In this document: one piece after another, positions 1 through 6,130 of the stretch
Layout: every line of letters starts with the position of its first letter
Position numbering within the stretch: position 1 is the stretch's first letter
Assembly: GCA_964428935.1 (NCBI GenBank)
Contig: CAYSAG010000241.1
Coordinates: forward strand, 1-8,073
DNA from: JAADHY01 sp964428935
GTDB taxonomy: Bacteria; Planctomycetota; Planctomycetia; Planctomycetales; Planctomycetaceae
Length of the DNA stretch: 8,073 nucleotides
Reading direction: 5' to 3'
Notes under the pieces: generated by a model
Databases searched by the model: none
Seen by the model: the letters and a program-made list of their open reading frames with translations, nothing else
What the model was told of the DNA's origin: nothing
Translations under genes and position numbers: made by a program

Positions 1-2105
1 AACTCGTCCAGTCGAAACGTCTTCTTGTAAACCGTTTCGCCCTTCGGGTTGGTAATTCGCACCAGTGCCGGTTTGCCGCCGTAGACCGAAGCCTTCTCGT
101 CCAGGTCGTAGCGAGCGTCGCGGACCCACACCTTGAACCGCACCGGTTGACCGGGCCGGTAGACGGGCCGGTCCGTGACGACAAAGGCTCGAGTTTGCTT
201 GTAGGTTGGCGTGGAGCGGCGGGCGTACCAAACCCCTTCGAAGCCCAGGAAGGCCAAACGCCCGTCTCGGGTTCGAGCAATGGTGACCCATTGAAAGCGG
301 GAGGGCAGTTCGTCGGCGGACAAGACCAGTTGTCCGTCCGCGTCGGTGAACTCGGCGAAGTTCTTCGTGCGGACGACGTAGCGGGCTCGCCCGACCGACT
401 GCAACCGGTAGCCGAAAAACTCCACGTTCGCTTCCGGAATGGGCCGACCGGTCACGGCGTCTGCCACGTAGTAGTAGACTCCCCCGTCGAACGGCTTGCG
501 CAGAATGACCGTGTCGGCCACCCAGACGACAATTCGGCTGACGTTGCCGCCTTCGAGCTGTCCGACCAACAGGTAAACGCCGGCCTTTTGCAACGGCGTG
601 GTGAGTGTGGTCAGGCGGTCGAAGTGGTTGGGAGCCGGCTCCAGGTCGACCGTCCAGTCAGCCACCAGCGGCCCCAAGTAGCGTGTCTCGTTGCGAACGA
701 CCAACCGGTAGCCAATGTTGCTCAGGTTCAGCTTCTGTCGGTCGACCCGCTGGGGGTTGGACCGCAGGTAGTTCTTGACGTCGTCCAGCAGCGTGTCGAT
801 TCGGACCCGGTAGGCTTTCAGGTGCAAGCGGTGTCCATTTCGGAAACGGAACTGGACTGTCGGCCCACGACCGGCCGGCTGGACCCGGGCCGGCTCGAAC
901 CGACCCCAGGCTCCGACAATTTGCTTCAGCCGCCGCTCGGCCTCTTCTCGCCGCCGGCCGTCGAAACGTTCGACCGCCTGTTTCCAGACGGCGGCCGCCC
1001 GCGGGTACTGGCGGCGGTTCTCGTAGACGGTGGCCAAACGCGTCACGGCTCGCCAGGCAAGTTCGTCGTTGGAGCTGTCGGCCACTTGGCGGTACAGACG
1101 AATGAAATTGAATGGCTTGGGCAGGTGGAACCGCCGGACGCCGGTCTTGAGTCGGGCCAGCGTTTCGTCGTCGGCCAGCGTGTGCACGGAGTAAGGCGTT
1201 TCTTTGAGTTTGCCGGTTTCGTCCAGGACAGGTCGGGGGACCCAACCGAGGGTTTGCAACGTCTGCACGCCGAACTGGCTCCAAAGGAAGTCGGCAAAGG
1301 TGAGCGTCAACCGGTCGGCTCGCGACGGGTCGGCCGCAGCCGCTTGCTGCAGCAACCAGCGCCAGCGTTCGCCGTCGGACTGAGCCTTTCCAAAGCTCTC
1401 GGGCACGCGGTAGAAGACGGGGCGTCCCTTTTCGTCGACCGGGGCTCCCGGTGCGCCGCCGTAGGCCCAGGGTGGGGTCGAGCGGTCGGCTTCGTCGTAG
1501 TTGACCTCGGTCTTCAGGTCGGTCAGACGTTGGAGCAGCCAGGCGTTCGACCCGTGCCGGCCGGCGAAGACGTGCTCCGCGAACTGCTCGTAGTAGTCCG
1601 CCTTCTCGACCGGACGCCCCTCTTTCTCGACCAAGGGCAGGCCTTTCCACATGAGTTGCAAGGCGCGCGTGCGGTCCAACTCAAAGACATTCACGTAGCG
1701 GCCGCCTCCACGCCGACTGCCCCGGTAGAACTTGCCAGCAACAATGACTCCGTGGTGGGGTCCACGCAGAAAGGTGGCGGCTGCGGCTTGCAGCAAACGC
1801 CAGTTACGGGAGTGAACGTGCAGCACGGCGTCGCGGAAGCCGTCGACCTCGTCGGTGCGGCCCAGGCGGCCGAGACACTCAATGCCCTTTTCCAGGAAAC
1901 GGCCGACGCGGGTGGGGTCCGCCTGCGGGTCCAAAGCGAGCTGGCGGAAAAGCTGGTAGGCGTCGCGGAAGTTGCCGTCTTGAAAGAGCTGTTCGGCTGC
2001 CGACTCGCTTGGCTTGGACTTCTCGGCCGACGGGTCCGCTACGGAAAAGACTCCCCACAACGCGGTGGCCGCCAAGAGGAACGTCGCGGTCGAACGTGCG
2101 AACAT
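1..2105 (-). CDS. Alpha-2-macroglobulin family protein (MG2 domain), N-terminal 701 residues, 3' end outside window
   Basis: The minus-strand frame is open from an ATG at 2105 to the left edge, so only the N-terminal part is visible. A GAGGAG ribosome binding site (2115-2120) lies 9 nt upstream and fixes the start. Residues 1 to about 27 are a signal peptide (MFARSTATFLLAATALWGVF, then small residues), so export is predicted. Residues about 340-395 look like a TPR helical pair (ELAWRAVTRLATVYENRRQY). Residues about 540-600 form a beta-rich module with VTGRPIPEANVEF and DADGQLVLS, typical of macroglobulin-like or carboxypeptidase-regulatory folds. Residues 641-701 carry the classic MG2 motif TDRPVYRPGQPVRFKVWVR. 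Bacterial members are thought to trap proteases at the envelope; planctomycete ones are commonly close to 2000 residues. The bait region and any thioester CxEQ motif would lie outside the window, so inhibitor function cannot be judged. The family call is firm; the exact role is inferred. Confidence 0.9.
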   Translation of the reverse strand, partial: MFARSTATFLLAATALWGVFSVADPSAEKSKPSESAAEQLFQDGNFRDAYQLFRQLALDPQADPTRVGRFLEKGIECLGRLGRTDEVDGFRDAVLHVHSRNWRLLQAAAATFLRGPHHGVIVAGKFYRGSRRGGGRYVNVFELDRTRALQLMWKGLPLVEKEGRPVEKADYYEQFAEHVFAGRHGSNAWLLQRLTDLKTEVNYDEADRSTPPWAYGGAPGAPVDEKGRPVFYRVPESFGKAQSDGERWRWLLQQAAAADPSRADRLTLTFADFLWSQFGVQTLQTLGWVPRPVLDETGKLKETPYSVHTLADDETLARLKTGVRRFHLPKPFNFIRLYRQVADSSNDELAWRAVTRLATVYENRRQYPRAAAVWKQAVERFDGRRREEAERRLKQIVGAWGRFEPARVQPAGRGPTVQFRFRNGHRLHLKAYRVRIDTLLDDVKNYLRSNPQRVDRQKLNLSNIGYRLVVRNETRYLGPLVADWTVDLEPAPNHFDRLTTLTTPLQKAGVYLLVGQLEGGNVSRIVVWVADTVILRKPFDGGVYYYVADAVTGRPIPEANVEFFGYRLQSVGRARYVVRTKNFAEFTDADGQLVLSADELPSRFQWVTIARTRDGRLAFLGFEGVWYARRSTPTYKQTRAFVVTDRPVYRPGQPVRFKVWVRDARYDLDEKASVYGGKPALVRITNPKGETVYKKTFRLDE

Positions 2106-2426
2106 GTCTGCCGACTCCTCTGTCTGGTCTGTCCCAGGCCCGCAGCGAAAGAGCGTTTCCGCTGCTCGGTGGACGGTCGCCGAAAAAGCGACGACACCGA
2201 CAGCGCACTGTGACGTGCAGCGGCGTTCGCGACAAGCTTGCCGCCCAAGCAGGACCAGCCGCCCAGTCGCTTTGTTCGGGGCCGGCTTCGGGCAAGACCG
2301 AGGTGGCTTGCCGAGCGCCTCGTTTCTGTGTACTGCCTGGTGGCCAGGTCGTCGGCCCGCAAAGACTGCCCTCTTAGACGGTGGGCTGGGGGCCCGAGTT
2401 CCCGGTGGGGGCTGTGAGCGGGGCGC
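2106..2426. other. Intergenic region upstream of the alpha-2-macroglobulin gene
   Basis: This 321-bp gap must hold the promoter of the minus-strand macroglobulin gene, because a terminator closes the preceding gene at its right side. I see the ribosome binding site at 2115-2120 and a short dyad CCTGG-tgg-CCAGG (2336-2348), but no convincing -10/-35 pair and no credible small gene. Open frames crossing it on either strand have no ribosome binding site and no recognisable protein character. Confidence 0.5.
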
Positions 2427-2458
2427 AAAAAAGAAAGCCGGTCGTTCAGACCGGCCTT
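2427..2458 (-). terminator. Intrinsic terminator after the YTV protein gene
   Basis: Read on the minus strand, a perfect 7-bp GC-rich stem (GCCGGTC at 2437-2443 pairing with GACCGGC at 2449-2455, 5-nt loop) is followed directly by a T-rich tract TTTCTTTTTT (2427-2436). It sits about 45 nt past the stop codon of the YTV gene, in the right orientation to end that transcript. It probably separates the YTV gene from the co-directional macroglobulin gene. Confidence 0.85.
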
Positions 2459-2502
2459 CTGCAAGAACGCTGAGCGGCGTTAGTCCAGCCGCGCGGGTCG
2501 AG

Positions 2503-3819
2503 CTACTTCACGCCCGACGCGCAGCTGGGCGCGGCCGCACACGAGGGAGAAGGAGGAGGACAGCAAACTTGCACGGGCACTTTGCGGCAGACGACACGAG
2601 GCACGTAGTAGGTCACGGTGCAGGGCACTCGCCGAGCCACTCGTCGAATCCGCGTCTCCCACCGCGTGTAGCAAACCGGCTTGCACACGGTGTACGGCAC
2701 CTTCCGCACTCGAGTCTCGGTCACGTACGTGCAAACCGTGTACGGCACTGTCCGCGAGCGGCACTCTTCCACCCAAGTGCACACCACGTACGGGACTTTC
2801 TTCGTGCGAACCTCTTCTTTCCACTCGCACACCGTGTAGGGCACTTTCCGCGTGCGACACTCTTGCACCCAAGTACACACGACGTACGGCACTTGTCGCG
2901 TCCGACACTCAGTTACCAACCGACAGACCGTGTACGGAACCTGCCGCGTGCAAGTGATGGGAATTTTCTTGCAGACTGTGTACGGCACCTTGCAGCGACG
3001 CACCTCGGGCACGTACCGCACGCACGGAACCTGCTTCTGAATGATTTTCGGAACCCAAACCTTGCGGCAAATTGTTCGTCCGGGACATTGAATCACTTTC
3101 GGTTCGCCACAGCCGTCGGAAGGCTGCTGAATGACCGGTCCCGGAATGTGCTCGACCACCGTCTTCCACTCACCCGAGCACACGTTGACCGTGCGGTACT
3201 CGACTACGGGCTTGTAGACCGTGTAGCACACCTCGCGGTAGCGCGTCTCCGTCACCGTCTTCCACGTCGTGTAGCACTCGGTTCGGTAACGCGTTTCGTA
3301 CACGGGCCGGCAGACCTGGTACGTTTCAGTCCGGTAGCACGTCTTGTAGACCGGACGCTGCACCGTGTACGTCACCGTGCGGTAGCAGGTCTTGTACACA
3401 GGGCGGCGGACGGTGTAGCAGACCGTGCGGTAGCAGGTCTTGTACACCGGACGTCGCACCGTGTAGTACTCGGTGCGGTAGCAGGTCTTGTAGACCGGAC
3501 GCTGCACCGTGTAGCACTCGTCGCGGTACCGGGTCTCGTAGACGTACTTCGTGTACGTGACCGGCACTTTCTCGCAAACGGTGTCCCACACGGTCTTGTA
3601 GAAAGTACAGACCTTCGGCTCCCAACAAATCTCCTGCACGGTCCGGTACTGCGTGGTGCAAGCGACTTTGCCGGCGCAAAAGTCGGCGGACGCGGCACAG
3701 GACGCGTCGGGAGCCACTCCGTAGCTGGCCGCCCCCAGGTAGCCGGCCTGCAGCCTGCTTTGCACTGAGCCGACCAGCGCCAGCGCGCCGACAATCGGCA
3801 ACCAAATTCGGCCGTTCAT
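2503..3819 (-). CDS. Secreted Cys-rich YTV-repeat protein (planctomycete envelope family)
   Basis: The product is 438 residues from the ATG at 3819. An in-frame TTG at 3858 would add 13 residues but would bury the signal peptide; from the ATG, residues 1-25 (MNGRIWLPIVGALALVGSVQ, then SRLQA) form a clean signal peptide. A weak AAGGG lies upstream. Residues 103-214 hold seven 16-residue units of the type YTVRRPVYKTCYRTVC, preceded by at least one degenerate unit. Residues 215-277 are a linker. Residues 278-413 hold a second series of the type VPYTVCEWKEEVRTKK. I count 39 Cys (about 9%) spaced on the 16-residue lattice, plus abundant Tyr, Val, Arg and Thr, and a Cys/Pro/Ala-rich C-terminus. YTV-domain proteins are a planctomycete family reported from cell-wall proteomes; disulfide cross-linking into a protein wall is inference. 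No enzymatic motif is visible. The gene is single, with a terminator behind it. Confidence 0.9.
   Translation of the reverse strand: MNGRIWLPIVGALALVGSVQSRLQAGYLGAASYGVAPDASCAASADFCAGKVACTTQYRTVQEICWEPKVCTFYKTVWDTVCEKVPVTYTKYVYETRYRDECYTVQRPVYKTCYRTEYYTVRRPVYKTCYRTVCYTVRRPVYKTCYRTVTYTVQRPVYKTCYRTETYQVCRPVYETRYRTECYTTWKTVTETRYREVCYTVYKPVVEYRTVNVCSGEWKTVVEHIPGPVIQQPSDGCGEPKVIQCPGRTICRKVWVPKIIQKQVPCVRYVPEVRRCKVPYTVCKKIPITCTRQVPYTVCRLVTECRTRQVPYVVCTWVQECRTRKVPYTVCEWKEEVRTKKVPYVVCTWVEECRSRTVPYTVCTYVTETRVRKVPYTVCKPVCYTRWETRIRRVARRVPCTVTYYVPRVVCRKVPVQVCCPPPSPSCAAAPSCASGVK
2581..2988 (-). repeat. Tandem 48-bp coding repeats, series B (VPYTVC type)
   Basis: Units of 16 codons beginning VPYTVC or VPYVVC repeat from residue 278 to about 413 of the YTV protein. 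Six units are exactly 16 residues, then one of 24 residues, then VPCTVTYYVPRVVCRK and a partial VPVQVCC. The Cys of VPYTVC recurs exactly every 16 residues seven times (residues 283 to 379). DNA conservation is weaker than in series A, so this is the older or more diverged array. Confidence 0.85.
3178..3513 (-). repeat. Tandem 48-bp coding repeats, series A (YTVxRPVYKTCYRT type)
   Basis: Seven head-to-tail 48-bp units encode residues 103-214 of the YTV protein. The first four (3322-3513) are nearly identical in protein and DNA: a 29-bp stretch at 3485-3513 recurs exactly at 3341-3369, three units away. The last three units have diverged. This pattern suggests recent duplication or gene conversion within the array. 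Confidence 0.9.
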
Positions 3820-4340
3820 TGTCTCAACCCTTGACTCTGAGCCGAGCGGTTTCGCCAAGGTTCGACGGCGTCGCTCCGGTCACGTTCACTCCGCGCTCAC
3901 GCCGACGAACACGCCCTCCGCGCCGGACCAACCGACGCGCAGTCCGTCCCTGCCCCAGAAGGCGCTCTTCCTTGCTCGAACGTCTTTGTCACCAGTTCTT
4001 TCGTCGTCTTCCCACGCCGCAAACTTAAGCCGACCCGTCCAAAACCCTTGTCTGACGGCTCTTTGCGAGCAGAAACCTGCGGCACGACCCTCGCAGCCCG
4101 TGCGGCCGTCAGACCTGTTCCAAACTGGTCAGACGCTCCGACCGTTTCACAAGCGCACCGACCGGAAAACGCGGTTCGGCCCCCCGCGCCGGCCCCAAGA
4201 CCCCGCTGCCGTGGAAAGCCGACGTCCGTGTGGTAAGGTGTTGACCGGCGGCCAGCTCAACGGACTTTGGGCCAGCGCCGACGAGGCTGTCTCAGCCGCC
4301 CGGCCGCCGAGACTTCTCGACCTGTTGCTCGACTGGACCC
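3820..4340. other. Divergent intergenic region between the YTV gene and the sugar epimerase gene
   Basis: This 521-bp stretch lies between two divergent genes and must contain both promoters. I cannot identify a convincing -10/-35 pair for either. It does contain a structured dyad and three copies of a 7-mer, described separately at 4050-4134. Open frames through it lack ribosome binding sites and protein-like composition, so I call no gene here. Confidence 0.5.
4050..4134. promoter_or_regulatory. Candidate regulatory dyad with three GTCAGAC copies
   Basis: A perfect 10-bp inverted repeat, GTCTGACGGC (4050-4059) and GCCGTCAGAC (4105-4114), encloses a second 6-bp stem TGCGAG/CTCGCA (4064-4069 with 4090-4095). 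The end motif GTCAGAC occurs again at 4128-4134, 20 bp after the copy at 4108-4114. It could be a set of protein-binding sites for the divergent promoters, or a folded leader RNA. There is no T-tract, so it does not look like a terminator. Function is inferred only from symmetry and location. Confidence 0.3.
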
Positions 4341-4355
4341 AAAGGAGGACCAGCC

Positions 4356-5186
4356 ATGAAGTTTGCCATGTGTCAGGAACTGTTCGAGGGGTGGAGCTGG
4401 GAGGAGCAGTGTCGGTTTCTGGCCGAAGTGGGCTACAAGGGAATCGAAGTCGCGCCGTTCTCGCTGAAAGCCAAACCGGCCGACCTTTCCAAGCAGGAAC
4501 GTCAGAGGCTGCGTCGCCAGGCCGAGGACTGTGGGCTGTCCGTCGTTGGTCTTCACTGGCTGCTCGCGAAGACGACCGGTTACCACCTGACGACGGCCGA
4601 CGAGCGGGTCCGGCGGGCGACGGCGGAGTACTTGGCCGAGCTGGCCGAGCTGTGCGCGGACTTGGGCGGGCGCGTGTTGGTGTTCGGGTCGCCGGCGCAG
4701 CGAAGCTTGGAGCCGGGAGTGTCACGGGAGCAGGCGTTCGCGAACGCCGCCGAGGTGTTTCGAACCTGCCTGCCTCGGGTGGCCGACTGCGGTGTCCTGT
4801 TGCTGATTGAACCGCTGACACCCAAGGAGACGGACTTCGTCAACACGTGCGAGGAAGCGGTGGAGCTGATTCGAATGGTGGACCACCCGAACTTCCGACT
4901 GCACCAAGACGTCAAGGCCATGTTGGGCAGCGAGAAGGAACCGGTTCCGACGGTCATTGAGAAGTACGCGTCGTGGCTGGAGCACTTCCACGTGAACGAC
5001 ACGAACTTGCTCGGACCGGGAATGGGCGAAACCGACTTCGCACCGATTTTCGAAGCGTTGTTGCGTGTCGGCTACGACGGTTGGGTGTCGGTCGAAGCGT
5101 TCGACGCAACGCCCGGCGTTGAACGAATCGCTCGGGAAAGCTTCCAGTACATGCAAGAGACGCTGCAACGAGTGACGCAGGGCTAG
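4356..5186 (+). CDS. Sugar isomerase/epimerase, D-tagatose 3-epimerase-like TIM barrel
   Basis: The product is 276 residues. The ATG at 4356 is set by a strong AAAGGAGG (4341-4348) 7 nt upstream. The protein opens with the barrel strand MKFAMCQELF and FLAEVGYKGIEVAPF, usual for the xylose-isomerase-like TIM-barrel family (AP endonuclease 2 fold). The four metal-binding residues expected for ketose 3-epimerases are present in order: Glu152 (IEPL), Asp185 (HQDVKAM), His212 (HFHVNDTN) and Glu247 (VSVEAFD). This spacing matches D-tagatose/D-psicose 3-epimerases almost residue for residue, and the length is normal. No signal peptide is seen, so it is cytoplasmic. The likely reaction is C3 epimerisation or aldose-ketose isomerisation of a free or phosphorylated sugar. 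The substrate cannot be read from the sequence: planctomycete genomes carry many such paralogues, and hydroxypyruvate isomerase-like or inosose-related activity is possible. There is no operon partner and no clear terminator after it. Confidence 0.88.
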   Translation: MKFAMCQELFEGWSWEEQCRFLAEVGYKGIEVAPFSLKAKPADLSKQERQRLRRQAEDCGLSVVGLHWLLAKTTGYHLTTADERVRRATAEYLAELAELCADLGGRVLVFGSPAQRSLEPGVSREQAFANAAEVFRTCLPRVADCGVLLLIEPLTPKETDFVNTCEEAVELIRMVDHPNFRLHQDVKAMLGSEKEPVPTVIEKYASWLEHFHVNDTNLLGPGMGETDFAPIFEALLRVGYDGWVSVEAFDATPGVERIARESFQYMQETLQRVTQG

Positions 5187-5334
5187 CAACGACGACGCGC
5201 GGACGGCTGTGAAACGAAGCGCAAGCGCGCAACGAAGTCGACGAAGTTGTCGAGCAAGTTGCTGTCGGTTGCGTCGAACCAAGGCGAAAGCGTCGCAATT
5301 TCTTCCAAGTCATCGATTTTGTGGTAGAAAGCTG

Positions 5335-5362
5335 TTGCAAAGCGACGCAAGAAAAATACTAT
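5335..5362 (+). promoter_or_regulatory. Candidate sigma-70-type promoter in AT-rich island
   Basis: TTGCAA (5335-5340), a 16-bp spacer and TACTAT (5357-5362) match the -35 and -10 consensus at 4 of 6 positions each, in the most AT-rich part of the gap. An overlapping TATTAT (5360-5365) matches 5 of 6 but with a 19-bp spacer. A transcript from here would carry a leader of about 385 nt before the GTG at 5754. The match is weak and unsupported by comparison. Confidence 0.25.
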
Positions 5363-5525
5363 TATTTCAAACAACCACGTTACGAGTTGTTCTTTGACAA
5401 GAGACGCAACGAACTGTTCGGGTTGCACCGACACGTAACGACGGACGCAGTCCGTTGGACTGTGGAGTCGTTGCAAGTGGTTGGTGAGTTGAGTGGAACA
5501 GGTCGTGGCAATTCGTAACGATGGT

Positions 5526-5540
5526 TCGCGGTGACCGCGA
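5526..5540. promoter_or_regulatory. 15-bp palindrome, operator-like
   Basis: TCGCGGT-g-ACCGCGA is a perfect 7-bp inverted repeat around a single central base. A one-base centre cannot make a stable RNA loop, so a dimeric protein site is the more natural reading. In GC-rich DNA such a dyad can also occur by chance. Confidence 0.25.
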
Positions 5541-5632
5541 GCGGTTCGGTGGAAGCGTGGTCTGGCTCAATGCTTCAGCCGCTCAAGCAGAAGCGAAGTC
5601 GGACACACGGCGCCGGACACGCTTGCGGGCGG

Positions 5633-5650
5633 CCTGTCACGGTTGACAGG
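5633..5650. promoter_or_regulatory. 18-bp palindrome overlapping a consensus -35 hexamer
   Basis: CCTGTCA-cggt-TGACAGG is a perfect 7-bp inverted repeat with a 4-bp centre. It contains a consensus TTGACA at 5643-5648 on the plus strand, 105 nt before the GTG of the Lys-rich gene. This would suit a repressor site covering a -35 box. Against that, the sequence 16-18 bp downstream (around 5665-5671, TTGGTT) is a poor -10. Confidence 0.3.
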
Positions 5651-5738
5651 TCGTTCTGGGGTTTGTTGGTTGCGACTGGTCGTCGCCGACATCGCAAGCC
5701 CGGTAAGCAGCGGCGATGAGATCAGTCGCGGGGCTCAG

Positions 5739-5747
5739 TAAGGAGGT
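5739..5747 (+). promoter_or_regulatory. Perfect Shine-Dalgarno sequence of the Lys-rich small gene
   Basis: TAAGGAGGT is the exact complement of the 16S rRNA 3'-end core ACCUCCUUA and lies 6 nt before the GTG at 5754. It is the best ribosome binding site in the window. It both decides the non-ATG start and argues that the very short frame is translated, probably strongly. Confidence 0.85.
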
Positions 5748-5753
5748 GTTGCA

Positions 5754-5867
5754 GTGGCCAAGAAGAGCACGAAGAAGGCGACGAAGAAAGCCGCAACGAA
5801 GAAGGCCACCAAGAAGAAAGCGGCGAAGAAAACCGCAACCAAGAAGGCCACCAAGAAGAAGAAGTAG
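5754..5867 (+). CDS. 37-residue Lys/Ala/Thr-only protein, histone H1-tail-like
   Basis: The frame runs from GTG (5754) to TAG (5865-5867) and encodes 37 residues using only five amino acids: 19 Lys, 9 Ala, 7 Thr, 1 Ser and the initiator Met. It begins MAKKSTKKATKKAATKK and continues as KKAT/KKAA blocks to a final KKKK. It has no hydrophobic core, no acidic residue and no globular domain, so it should be disordered and strongly cationic. Such composition matches the C-terminal tails of histone H1 and bacterial H1-like or Hc1-type nucleoid proteins, and suggests DNA or RNA binding; this is inference. It is internally duplicated: a 20-bp stretch at 5799-5818 recurs exactly at 5841-5860, a 42-bp (14-codon) period. 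A perfect Shine-Dalgarno upstream and a strong terminator downstream support a real, single-gene transcription unit. It could alternatively act as a polyamine-like counter-ion or ribosome-associated peptide. It may be missed by length-filtered gene calling. Confidence 0.8.
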   Translation: MAKKSTKKATKKAATKKATKKKAAKKTATKKATKKKK

Positions 5868-5916
5868 GAGGTTGCAAGGCCTCGCGGTCTGACTCTGCCA
5901 CAGTGCTACAACAAGC

Positions 5917-5960
5917 AAGAAGCGGCTGCCACCGGACTGGCAAGCCGCTTCTTCTATTTT
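5917..5960 (+). terminator. Strong intrinsic terminator after the Lys-rich gene, possibly bidirectional
   Basis: An 11-bp perfect stem (5917-5927, AAGAAGCGGCT, with 5943-5953) continues through a single bulged A (5942) into a 4-bp stem GCCA/TGGC around the loop CCGGAC. It is followed on the plus strand by TTCTATTTT (5952-5960). It lies 49 nt after the stop codon at 5867. On the minus strand the stem is followed by the weaker tract CTTGCTTGTTG, so it may also stop transcripts from the convergent rnc gene. Confidence 0.85.
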
Positions 5961-6130
5961 GTGTTGTTCCTTTCCACGTCTTCAGGACGGCGCCGTCCGC
6001 TGCAGATTCTCGACCGTTCCGACCGCGTGTCGTCCCAGCGGCGCCGGGCCGCGCGCTGACCGCTGCGGTTGGCCCCCCACCGACACACCGCCGGCGGCCG
6101 ACGCCACCAGCAACCGACTCGCTGGCCGGT

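Larger units (their letters stand above)
5187..5738. other. Long intergenic region upstream of the Lys-rich small protein gene
   Basis: This 552-bp gap contains an AT-rich island at about 5290-5400 that stands out from the GC-rich surroundings, a candidate promoter within it, and two palindromes (5526-5540 and 5633-5650) listed separately. Two overlapping short open frames (minus 5183-5476 and plus 5321-5518) read partly like protein, but neither has a ribosome binding site or a recognisable family. I call no gene. The region most plausibly serves as regulatory DNA or a long 5' leader for the gene at 5754. Confidence 0.4.

Noticed and set aside
147..2213. A 688-codon open frame on the plus strand opposite the macroglobulin gene.
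   Set aside because: The minus strand encodes a signal peptide and a clear MG2 domain with a good ribosome binding site. The plus frame has no recognisable domain and is a by-product of high-GC codon use.
2581..3513. Regularly spaced 48-bp repeats that could be mistaken for a CRISPR array.
   Set aside because: The units are contiguous without spacers, keep a single reading frame and encode a YTV protein; no cas genes are present.
2014..3768. A 584-codon plus-strand open frame opposite the YTV gene, rich in His/Arg/Leu/Val repeats.
   Set aside because: Its repeats are the antisense reading of the 48-bp YTV units. The minus frame has a signal peptide, a known family and a terminator.
5183..5476. 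A 97-codon minus-strand frame (EQFVASLVKEQLVTWLFEII) just after the epimerase gene.
   Set aside because: It needs a TTG start with no ribosome binding site, overlaps the epimerase stop codon, has mixed third-position use and matches no family I know. Kept as unproven.
5985..5998. A perfect 14-bp palindrome GGACGGCGCCGTCC downstream of rnc.
   Set aside because: There is no T-tract on the minus strand after it, so it is not a convincing rnc terminator. In GC-rich DNA a dyad of this length is weak evidence by itself.
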